Assembly (NCBI GenBank): GCA_018067325.1
Contig: JAGPUU010000415.1
Coordinates: 1-20,481 of the forward strand
Length of the DNA stretch: 20,481 bases
Origin: Amphritea sp.
GTDB taxonomy: Bacteria; Pseudomonadota; Gammaproteobacteria; Pseudomonadales; Balneatricaceae
Direction of reading: 5' to 3'
Below are positions 14,448 to 20,481 of this stretch, piece after piece; positions within the stretch are counted from its first letter, which is position 1, and the number at the start of each line of letters is the position of its first letter. The notes beneath the pieces are model-generated. The model was not told where the DNA came from and ran no database searches. It saw only the letters and a list, made by a program, of their open reading frames with translations. The position numbers were made by a program, and so were the translations under genes.

Positions 14448-15338
14448 ATGGCTACTATTGGTTTTATTGGTTTAGGTAACATGGGCGGCCCGATGGCCAT
14501 TAATCTGGTTAAGGCTGGCCATAATGTTAAAGCGTTTGATCTTTCTCAGGCAGCAATGGATACCGTTGTAGCAGAGGGCGGTAATGCTGCAGCATCTGCG
14601 GCTGATGCAGTAACCGGAGCAGAGTTCGTTGTTTCAATGCTGCCAGCGGGTAAGCACGTACAAGGTCTGTTTCAGACCGGCGATGCGCCACTGTTTGACC
14701 TCATATCTAAAGATGCTTTGATTATTGATTCCTCAACTATTGATGCAGCGACTGCCCAGAGCGTATCTGCGGCAGCTGCAGAGCGTGGCCTGAGCTTTAT
14801 CGACGCACCGGTATCCGGTGGTGTAGGTGGCGCTGTAGCCGGTACTCTGGCATTCATGGTAGGTGCGACTGATGAGCAGTTTGCTAAAGCTAAACCTGTT
14901 CTGGATGTGATGGGTAAAAATATCTTCCACGCGGGTCAGAGTGGTGCCGGTCAGATTGCTAAAGCCTGTAACAACATGCTGCTGTCAATCCTGATGACGG
15001 GTACCTGTGAAGCTCTGAATATGGGCATGAAAAATGGTCTGGACCCTGCAGTGCTGTCTGAGATTATGAAGCAGAGCTCCGGTGGTAACTGGGCGCTGAA
15101 TGTCTACAACCCGGTGCCGGGTGTGATGGACGGCGTGCCATCTTCTAATGATTACCAGGGCGGTTTCCAGGTTGACCTGATGTATAAGGATCTGGGTTTG
15201 GCGATGGATCTGAGCCAGCAGAGTGCATCATCTGTTCCTATGGGTTCTGCAGCTCGTTCGTTGTTTAGTCTGCATAAGGCTAAAGGCAACGGTGGTCTGG
15301 ATTTCTCAAGTGTAATTAAGCTGTATCAAGACCAGTAA
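14448..15338 (+). CDS. mmsB: 3-hydroxyisobutyrate dehydrogenase
   Basis: A 296-residue NAD-dependent beta-hydroxyacid dehydrogenase oxidising 3-hydroxyisobutyrate to methylmalonate semialdehyde, the MmsA substrate. The N-terminal Rossmann motif is IGFIGLGNMGGPMAINL, the substrate-binding signature is DAPVSGGVGGA and the catalytic Lys172 lies in GAGQIAKACNNMLL. The GNWALNVYNP and DLMYKDLGLAMDL stretches are typical of HIBADH, separating it from tartronate-semialdehyde reductases. Length is standard. The ribosome site AAAGGAAAAG is good. It lies 47 bp after the hydrolase gene, so HIBCH product passes to MmsB and then MmsA, closing the valine pathway within this cluster. Confidence 0.95.
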   Translation: MATIGFIGLGNMGGPMAINLVKAGHNVKAFDLSQAAMDTVVAEGGNAAASAADAVTGAEFVVSMLPAGKHVQGLFQTGDAPLFDLISKDALIIDSSTIDAATAQSVSAAAAERGLSFIDAPVSGGVGGAVAGTLAFMVGATDEQFAKAKPVLDVMGKNIFHAGQSGAGQIAKACNNMLLSILMTGTCEALNMGMKNGLDPAVLSEIMKQSSGGNWALNVYNPVPGVMDGVPSSNDYQGGFQVDLMYKDLGLAMDLSQQSASSVPMGSAARSLFSLHKAKGNGGLDFSSVIKLYQDQ

Positions 15339-15362
15339 CAATAAACGTTTGCAGTACAACCA

Positions 15363-15385
15363 CTGTCGGCCCGGATGGCCGGCAG
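15363..15385 (+). repeat. GC-rich hairpin between mmsB and prpE
   Basis: CTGTCGGCC and GGCCGGCAG form a 9-bp stem with one G-U pair around CGGAT. No U-tract follows, so it is probably a processing or attenuation structure. Confidence 0.35.
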
Positions 15386-15419
15386 CCTCCCTATATAATA
15401 AGAAACTGGAGTGACGGTA

Positions 15420-17315
15420 ATGGGATATAACGAGGACTACAAGGCTTCTATTGAAAATCCGGAAGCTTTTTGGGCAGAGCAGGCTGACAGTATTGCGTGG
15501 TACAAAAAACCACAAAATATTCTCGAGAAAACAGAACATGGTAGCTACAAGTGGTACGCCGATGGTGAACTGAATAGCTGTTACCTGGCGCTGGATTATC
15601 ATGTTGAAAACGGTCGTGGCGATCAGGTTGCTCTGTATTACGATTCACCGGCTGCCGGTGGACTCAAAGAAGCGATCACTTATAGCGATCTGCTGGATCG
15701 TGTTAGTCGCTTTGCCGGTGCCTTGAAAGCTCAGGGTATTGAAAAAGGTGACCGTGTTGTTATCTATATGCCGATGATCCCGGAAGCGGCAGTGGCCATG
15801 CTCGCTTGTGCACGTCTGGGTGCACCACACTCGGTGGTTTTCGGTGGTTTTGCGCCGAATGAATTGGCGATCCGTATCGACGATGCGACACCAAAACTGA
15901 TTATCACCGCATCCTGCGGTATCGAATTTGATAAGAAAATTGCCTATAAGCCACTGGTTGATAAGGCGATTGAGCTCTCTGCAAACAAGCCGGACCACAC
16001 CATCGTTGTACAGCGTCCGATGATCGAAGCTGAGATGACCGCGCCGCGTGATCTTGACTGGCATGCGTGCCAGGAAGGTGTTGAGCCAGCGGGTTGTACG
16101 CCGGTTAGAGGTGATGATCCACTCTATGTTCTGTATACCTCAGGTACCACGGGACAGCCGAAAGGTATTCAGCGTGACAACGGCGGTAATGCGGTTGCAC
16201 TGAAGTTTGCATTGAAGAATATTTACGGTATGCAGCCAGGTGATGTCTGGTGGGCTGCTTCAGATGTGGGCTGGGTTGTAGGTCACTCCCTGATTGTTTA
16301 CGGACCTTTGATGGGGGGTTGTAGTGCAATCTTTTTTGAAGGTAAGCCGATCCGTAACCCGGATGCGGGTACTTTCTGGCGTATCGTCGAAGAATACGGC
16401 GTGAACGCCATGTTCTGTGCACCGACCGCATACCGCGCTGTGCGTAAAGAAGATCCTACCGGTGGTTTGTCTAAGAATTACGATCTGTCCAGCCTGCGTT
16501 CGATATTTGTTGCCGGTGAAAAACTAGATTCTTCAACATACAGCTGGCTGAGTGAGCTGCTGGAAGTGCCAATCCTTGATCATTGGTGGCAGACCGAAAC
16601 CGGTTGGCCGATGACTGCGCCATTGATGGGCTTACCAGATCCTTCTGACGTACGCCTGGGTTCTACCAATAAGCCTGTGCCTGGCTACGATATTCGCGTT
16701 GTTGATGGCGAAGGTAATGAAGTTGAAGCGAACGAAGCGGGCAATATTGTTGTTAAGCTGCCTATGCCGCCGGGTGTTGCCTGGACTATCTGGAATAATC
16801 CGGAGCGTTTCAATAGTTCTTACCTGACTACTTTTGAAGGCTACTACCACACTGGTGACGGTGGTTTCATAGATGAGGATGGTTATGTCTTTATTACGGG
16901 TCGTACTGATGACGTAATCAATGTTTCCGGTCATCGTCTTTCTACCGGTGAGATGGAAGAGGTCGTTTCAGCGCATCCAGCTGTTGTTGAGTGTGCTGTT
17001 ATCGGCATGAACGATTCTATGAAAGGGCAGCTGCCTGTTGGTCTGATTGTTCTTAAAGCCGGTGAAGAGATTGATGAGAAACAATTGGAAGCAGAAGTGG
17101 TGCAGATGGTTCGGGATCAGGTAGGCCCACTGGCCTGCTTCCGTCGAGCTGTGGTGGTTCAACGATTACCTAAGACTCGGTCCGGTAAAATCCTGCGTGC
17201 TATTCTGCGGAAGATTGCTGCCAACGAAGAATACAAAATGCCTTCGACTATTGATGATGAAAGTATCCTCGGTGAGATCACTGATTTGATGGACCAGGCG
17301 GGCATGCTGAAATAG
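15420..17315 (+). CDS. prpE: Propionyl-CoA synthetase / short-chain acyl-CoA synthetase
   Basis: A 631-residue AMP-forming acyl-CoA synthetase. It has the PrpE/ACSS3-type N-terminus (FWAEQADSIAWYKKP, then YADGELNSCYLALDYHV), the P-loop-like LYTSGTTGQPKGIQRDNGG, LDHWWQTETGWPM, the YHTGDGGFIDEDGYVFITGR hinge region and the C-terminal KTRSGKILR with the adenylating/acylating Lys590. Start residues and length match PrpE (about 630) better than Acs. It activates propionate to propionyl-CoA; acetate or acrylate may also be used. A GTG at 15411 is in frame, but the ATG at 15420 is 8 bases from GGAG and preferred. Its place in the valine cluster suggests recycling or use of propionate alongside the propionyl-CoA made by MmsA. 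Confidence 0.9.
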   Translation: MGYNEDYKASIENPEAFWAEQADSIAWYKKPQNILEKTEHGSYKWYADGELNSCYLALDYHVENGRGDQVALYYDSPAAGGLKEAITYSDLLDRVSRFAGALKAQGIEKGDRVVIYMPMIPEAAVAMLACARLGAPHSVVFGGFAPNELAIRIDDATPKLIITASCGIEFDKKIAYKPLVDKAIELSANKPDHTIVVQRPMIEAEMTAPRDLDWHACQEGVEPAGCTPVRGDDPLYVLYTSGTTGQPKGIQRDNGGNAVALKFALKNIYGMQPGDVWWAASDVGWVVGHSLIVYGPLMGGCSAIFFEGKPIRNPDAGTFWRIVEEYGVNAMFCAPTAYRAVRKEDPTGGLSKNYDLSSLRSIFVAGEKLDSSTYSWLSELLEVPILDHWWQTETGWPMTAPLMGLPDPSDVRLGSTNKPVPGYDIRVVDGEGNEVEANEAGNIVVKLPMPPGVAWTIWNNPERFNSSYLTTFEGYYHTGDGGFIDEDGYVFITGRTDDVINVSGHRLSTGEMEEVVSAHPAVVECAVIGMNDSMKGQLPVGLIVLKAGEEIDEKQLEAEVVQMVRDQVGPLACFRRAVVVQRLPKTRSGKILRAILRKIAANEEYKMPSTIDDESILGEITDLMDQAGMLK

Positions 17316-17414
17316 ATTTGACCTGATCTGAATTTAAATCGATTAAAGTTGTTCCAAAATAGTTACATGAGATGTGCAGCATAGAGATTATGTTGCGCAG
17401 CTCAGGAGTTAAAA

Positions 17415-18176
17415 ATGCAGATTAAAGATAGTGTGTTTGTAATTACCGGTGGTGGCCAGGGGCTTGGTCGGGCGATGGCTGAAAATCTGGCGTCCCAGGG
17501 TGCTGTATTAGCACTCTTAGATCTGAACCAGGAAAAGTTGATTGAAGCTTGTGCGGCCTGTGAAGCGGTTGGCGGCAAAGCCCATAGTTATGTCTGTAAT
17601 ATTACCGATGAGTCTTCAGTTGAAGCGACCTTTGCTGACATTAAGAATGATTGTGGTCAGATTAATGGTTTGATTAACAACGCCGGTCTCATGCGTGATG
17701 GCATGCTAATCAAAGTTAAAGATGGCGAGCTGAAAGGCAAGATGGGGCTGGATCAGTTTCAGTCTGTTGTCGATGTGAATATGACAGGAACTTTCCTTTG
17801 TGGTCGTGAGGCTGCGGCTATCATGGCGGTGCAGGGCACAGGGGGAGTGATTATTAATGTCTCCTCTGTTTCCCGTGCTGGAAATATGGGGCAGACCAAC
17901 TATTCTGCAACTAAATCTGCGGTGGCTACGATGGTGGTGAGCTGGGCTGGCGAGCTTGCTCGTCATGGTATCCGTACTGGTGGTATTGCGCCGGGTGTTA
18001 TCGCCACCGAGATGACCGCTCAGATGAAGCCTGAAGCGGTCGATCGGATGGTTCAGGCAGTACCGCTGAGACGCCTTGGTGAGGTTGAAGAGATGGCTCA
18101 TACCCTGAAATATATTATTGAAAATGAGTTCTTCACCGGCCGTATTGTTGAAATGGACGGCGGTCTCAGAATTTGA
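17415..18176 (+). CDS. Short-chain dehydrogenase/reductase (FabG/PhaB-like)
   Basis: A 253-residue classical SDR. It has the N-terminal cofactor motif VITGGGQGLGRAMAENLASQ, INGLINNAGLMRDG, the catalytic Ser150 in IINVSSVSRAG, and Tyr163/Lys167 in NYSATK. The C-terminus FFTGRIVEMDGGLRI is typical of 3-oxoacyl-ACP/CoA reductases. The RDGMLIKV stretch recalls FabG, but an extra DGELKGKMGLDQ segment follows it. An acidic residue (Asp36) after the second strand (LALLDLN) hints at NAD rather than NADP, which would favour a dehydrogenase direction; this is inferred. It could reduce acetoacetyl-CoA or 3-ketovaleryl-CoA for PhaC, or oxidise a 3-hydroxyacyl-CoA. It is last gene before the terminator at 18240. 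The ribosome site is CAGGAG. Confidence 0.88.
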   Translation: MQIKDSVFVITGGGQGLGRAMAENLASQGAVLALLDLNQEKLIEACAACEAVGGKAHSYVCNITDESSVEATFADIKNDCGQINGLINNAGLMRDGMLIKVKDGELKGKMGLDQFQSVVDVNMTGTFLCGREAAAIMAVQGTGGVIINVSSVSRAGNMGQTNYSATKSAVATMVVSWAGELARHGIRTGGIAPGVIATEMTAQMKPEAVDRMVQAVPLRRLGEVEEMAHTLKYIIENEFFTGRIVEMDGGLRI

Positions 18177-18239
18177 TTTAGCAGTTAAATCTCAGAATTT
18201 ATATATTAATAGTGCTGGTGCTTGAAAAAGTACCGTTTA

Positions 18240-18264
18240 GGGGAAGCTTGCTTCCCCTTTTTTT
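18240..18264 (+). terminator. Rho-independent terminator closing the mms/prpE cluster
   Basis: GGGGAAGC and GCTTCCCC form an 8-bp perfect inverted repeat (loop four bases or so in practice), immediately followed by seven T (18258-18264). It lies 64 bp after the SDR stop and before the MaoC gene. Confidence 0.9.
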
Positions 18265-18320
18265 GCGTTTGTAGCATTGAAGCAATGTTGCACGGAAAGA
18301 GACATTAAAGCGGAGAAAAT

Positions 18321-18770
18321 ATGCCGATGGATAGATATTTTGATGATTTCTCAGTAGGCGAAGTTATTAAGGGCCGTAGTGCGACCCTGACAGAGGCGCA
18401 GATAATTGATTTTGCCTTAACATATGATCCTCAGAGCTTTCATATCGATGTTAATGCAGCAGCTGAAAGTCATTTTGGCGGCTTAATCGCTAGTGGTTTT
18501 CAGACGATGGGCCTTTGTTTTCGGTTGATTGTACAGCTGGGTGTTTTTGAAGCTTGTTCGCTGGGTGGGCCAGGGATAGATGAAGTTCGATTTCTGGCAC
18601 CGGTTCGACCAGGAGATACGCTTAGTTCAGAGATGGAAATCATTGAGCATAAAGCCTCTGCGTCAAAATCTGATCTGGGTGTTATCCGTTATTATGTTCG
18701 GGGTACTAACCAGCATGGAGATCAGGTACTCAGCTTTATCGTGACGCATATGCTTAAGCGGCGGGTATAA
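18321..18770 (+). CDS. MaoC-like dehydratase, (R)-specific enoyl-CoA hydratase type
   Basis: A 149-residue single hot-dog-fold protein. The hydratase-2 catalytic motif YDPQSFHID supplies Asp36 and His41, followed by HFGGLIASGFQTMGLCFRLI, the usual acyl-binding helix. PVRPGDTLSSEMEI, then a C-terminal strand, completes the MaoC domain. Length fits PhaJ-like enzymes, which make (R)-3-hydroxyacyl-CoA directly usable by PHA synthase; that role is inferred from proximity to the phaC block. MaoC proteins are broad, and other enoyl-CoA substrates are equally possible. Two ATGs (18321 and 18327) are available; the first lies 5 bases from GGAG. It is behind the cluster terminator, so it probably has its own promoter in 18265-18320, though none was identified. 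Confidence 0.88.
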   Translation: MPMDRYFDDFSVGEVIKGRSATLTEAQIIDFALTYDPQSFHIDVNAAAESHFGGLIASGFQTMGLCFRLIVQLGVFEACSLGGPGIDEVRFLAPVRPGDTLSSEMEIIEHKASASKSDLGVIRYYVRGTNQHGDQVLSFIVTHMLKRRV

Positions 18771-18775
18771 AAAAA

Positions 18776-18806
18776 TCGTTGTTCGTTGTTCGTTGTTCGT
18801 TGCTCG
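18776..18806. repeat. Heptanucleotide tandem repeat (TCGTTGT, 4.4 copies)
   Basis: Three exact TCGTTGT units (18776-18796), one with a single change (TCGTTGC, 18797-18803) and a partial unit TCG follow the MaoC stop by 5 bases. It is intergenic and in no credible reading frame. The unit is seven bases, so copy-number change would alter phase if it were transcribed and translated, but no such gene is seen. Confidence 0.85.
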
Positions 18807-18879
18807 AAAAGTCAAAAGCGGTGATGTTGGATCGTTGAGTGGTTCTTCTTCAATTGATCTGTATCGATAGAAGTAAACC

Positions 18880-18898
18880 AACGTGCTATTGCACCGTT
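18880..18898. terminator. Possible bidirectional terminator between the MaoC and yhcC genes
   Basis: AACGTGC and GCACCGTT pair around TATT with one bulged C. The plus strand continues CTACTTTTG and later a T-rich stretch. It lies between convergent gene ends. Weak stem. Confidence 0.3.
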
Positions 18899-18941
18899 CT
18901 ACTTTTGAATGTAATTTTTTACAATGTTTAACGTAAGCTTC

Positions 18942-19904
18942 TTATAGATTCAAACTCGGAATCAACGGTGTGTCGCTACCTGTGAATGCTTGAAATGCGG
19001 CACCCTGTGGCAGATCTCTGCGGGCGAGTTCCAAATAGATGGCGTTGAGCACTTTCCATTTATATTCTGTCCAGTCCGGGGCTAGCAAAAGTGCTTTATT
19101 TGCCGTACCGGTTAAACGGTGAAAAATAAGTTCAGACGGGGCTTCAGCCACGATGTCGGCGACCACCTGAACATACTCATCCAGAGTCATGGGTGTCACT
19201 TCTCCTCGTTTCCATTCCCGAGCCATCTGGGTTCCTTTTACGATATGCAGTGGATGTAACTTTATCCCGGTAGTACCCAAATCAACTACCCGTCGGGCAG
19301 AATCTGCGGTGGCATTAATAGACTCGCCGGGTAATCCGGCAATCAGATGAGTACAGTATTGCAGCCCGCGTAGTTGTATTCGCTGTATAGCATCGACATA
19401 CTCGCCAAAGCCATGGCCACGGTTGACCCGTCGTAAAACTTCATCCGAGGTGGATTGCAGTCCCAACTCCAGCCATATCTCAAAACCTCTGTCGCGGTAG
19501 CTAGCTAGCAGATCCAGAACACCGTCCGGCACGCAATCGGGGCGGGTGCCAATTGACAGGCCTATCACATCCGGAATGGCCAGTGCTTGATCGTACAGCG
19601 TCTTTAGGGCGCTGACTTCAGCATAAGTGTTGGTATAGGCCTGGAAGTAGGCAAGATATTTTCTGGCTCCGGTGCGTTTGCGGATAACCTGTTTTCCGGC
19701 GGCGACTTGCTCGCAAACTTGCGGTGCTTCTTTGGCATTGGGGCTGAAAGATGAGTTATTACAAAAAGTACAGCCGCCGATTCCTTTAGTGCCATCCCGG
19801 TTGGGGCAGGTGAAAGCGGCATTGATCGATACCTTATGGACTTTCTGCCCATAACGCTGATACATCGCGTGGCCAAAAGTGTTGATGTAGCGGGTGAGGT
19901 CCAT
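18942..19904 (-). CDS. yhcC: YhcC / TIGR01212-family radical SAM protein
   Basis: A 320-residue radical SAM protein. The Fe-S motif is CPNRDGTKGIGGCTFC, giving Cys33, Cys45 and Cys48, the wide CX11CX2C spacing of this family and not the standard CX3CX2C. KYLAYFQAYTNTYAEV, IGTRPDCVPDGVLDLL, WLELGLQS and GIKLHPLHIVKGTQMA agree closely with E. coli YhcC as recalled. The biological role of YhcC is not settled. The frame runs back to a TTG at 19943, but the ATG at 19904 has AAGGCGG just upstream and gives MDLTRYINTFG, matching the E. coli start. A 93-residue unknown gene lies 28 bp upstream on the same strand and may share its transcript. Confidence 0.92.
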   Translation of the reverse strand: MDLTRYINTFGHAMYQRYGQKVHKVSINAAFTCPNRDGTKGIGGCTFCNNSSFSPNAKEAPQVCEQVAAGKQVIRKRTGARKYLAYFQAYTNTYAEVSALKTLYDQALAIPDVIGLSIGTRPDCVPDGVLDLLASYRDRGFEIWLELGLQSTSDEVLRRVNRGHGFGEYVDAIQRIQLRGLQYCTHLIAGLPGESINATADSARRVVDLGTTGIKLHPLHIVKGTQMAREWKRGEVTPMTLDEYVQVVADIVAEAPSELIFHRLTGTANKALLLAPDWTEYKWKVLNAIYLELARRDLPQGAAFQAFTGSDTPLIPSLNL

Positions 19905-19932
19905 ATCCGCCTTATGTATGTTTTTTCCGGTA

Positions 19933-20214
19933 TTAATCAACAATATTCAGCTCCTGTTGACGGAGCTGTATAGCCCGTACTTCTGCAATACCTCGGTAAA
20001 TATCGAATTCCACACCCCCAATACCGTTTGTTGCGTTGGCACTAAAAGCGTTGATGTAAATCTCTTCATTCTGCGCATTGAGGGGTAGAGAAAGTGCGTC
20101 AATGTATTTGCTCAGTTCTGGCAGGGCGTTGCGCTTATTTACCAGATAACTTAATTCGTCGGTATAGGTGCGAGTACTTCCGCTGATCTTTTTGGGGGTG
20201 TTGGGACGTTGCAT
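19933..20214 (-). CDS. Hypothetical 93-residue protein upstream of yhcC
   Basis: I do not recognise this protein. It starts MQRPNTPKKISGSTRTYTDE and has a basic N-terminus, then LSYLVNKRNALPELSKYIDA and a C-terminal half (GGVEFDIYRGIAEVRAIQLR) ending QQELNIVD. There is no membrane segment, signal peptide or Cys. The ATG at 20214 has GGAAGA 4 bases upstream, a better start than the in-frame TTG at 20238. The spacing of 28 bp to yhcC, same strand, supports co-transcription. Amino-acid composition is ordinary for a cytoplasmic protein, and no overlapping frame looks better. Confidence 0.6.
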   Translation of the reverse strand: MQRPNTPKKISGSTRTYTDELSYLVNKRNALPELSKYIDALSLPLNAQNEEIYINAFSANATNGIGGVEFDIYRGIAEVRAIQLRQQELNIVD

Positions 20215-20281
20215 TAAGTCTTCCGGAAAGGCTAACAAGTCGAAAGCCGAACTCTAGCATTGCTCTCTAGAAATAAAGGTG

Positions 20282-20481
20282 ATGGATATCAAATTGTTGC
20301 AACTATTTCTCATCCTTAAAGAGAGGGAAGGGTACGCAGGGTCTTTTGAACAAAAAAATATAGAGTCATAGGTCCATTTTATAATGCCAAATCTTACGAG
20401 GTTATTGCGCCTGATCTGTATATTTCGGAGGGGCTTTATGGTGATATTCAACATCTGGCAGGAAGGAAAGGCTTCAAGGTA
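20282..20481 (+). pseudogene. Possible frameshifted gene fragment running off the right edge
   Basis: From ATG 20282 the frame reads MDIKLLQLFLILKEREGYAG up to a run of seven A (20352-20358) and then meets TAG at 20369. From the same A-run the -1 frame is open to the window end (about 44 residues) and reads like protein: IGPFYNAKSYEVIAPDLYIS followed by EGLYGDIQHLAGRKGFKV. That frame has no ATG, GTG or TTG of its own after the TGA at 20347. One extra A, or a -1 slip, would join the two parts. The alternative is an ordinary gene starting at ATG 20384 or ATG 20438 in the first frame, the latter with a GGAGGGG site. Function not recognised. Confidence 0.3.

Noticed and set aside
15394..15399. 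Perfect TATAAT before prpE
   Set aside because: A start from it would fall near 15406, leaving about 14 bases of leader and placing the start beside the ribosome site; no matching -35 was found.
17319..17347. TTGACC followed by GATTAA as a promoter for the SDR gene
   Set aside because: The -10 candidate is poor and nothing else supports an internal promoter.
18663..18881. Minus-strand 72-codon frame across the tandem repeat
   Set aside because: It overlaps the MaoC gene end and encodes the repeat as low-complexity residues; no ribosome site or family features.
20254..20454. Minus-strand 66-codon frame at the right edge
   Set aside because: No ribosome site and no recognisable protein features; it lies opposite the better-looking plus-strand frames.

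Overview
The window looks like a chromosomal segment of a marine-type gammaproteobacterium, plausibly an Oceanospirillales relative. This rests on moderate GC, Shine-Dalgarno-led genes, class I PhaC and close-looking YjeH and YhcC homologues; the genus cannot be fixed by eye. No tRNA, rRNA, CRISPR array, IS element or phage gene was seen.

Left part (1-6416) holds three small regulatory units. A DgcA/N-methylproline-demethylase-like flavoenzyme (cut by the left edge) diverges from a TetR regulator, followed by a DUF1059-like small protein. A YjeH-type amino-acid exporter diverges from an Lrp/AsnC regulator. A VOC (glyoxalase-fold) protein lies downstream of an AraC-family regulator on the minus strand.

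Central part (6669-18176) is one long plus-strand metabolic block: class I PHA synthase (phaC), an alpha/beta hydrolase, then methylmalonate-semialdehyde dehydrogenase (mmsA), an isobutyryl-CoA-type acyl-CoA dehydrogenase, enoyl-CoA hydratase, 3-hydroxyisobutyryl-CoA hydrolase, 3-hydroxyisobutyrate dehydrogenase (mmsB), propionyl-CoA synthetase (prpE) and an SDR. It ends at a clear Rho-independent terminator (18240-18264). Together these encode the distal valine pathway from isobutyryl-CoA to propionyl-CoA. With prpE, the same enzymes could in principle run propionate to acetyl-CoA through 3-hydroxypropionate. A MaoC/PhaJ-like hydratase follows the terminator.

The most notable signal is regulatory. 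Upstream of both phaC and mmsA lies the same 40-bp element (30/40 identical): a 21-bp-spaced direct repeat resembling araI1-I2 of E. coli, followed at an identical distance by a nearly identical -10 block (CTGTGCTT[T/A]AAT). The phaC copy sits directly beside the divergent AraC-family gene. The inference is that this regulator, an MmsR-like candidate, co-activates polyhydroxyalkanoate polymerisation and valine/propionate catabolism.

Right part (18776-20481) holds a 7-bp tandem repeat, a YhcC radical-SAM gene with an unrecognised 93-aa gene just upstream on the minus strand, and an edge fragment (20282-20481) that reads as coding only if one frameshift is allowed in a run of seven A.
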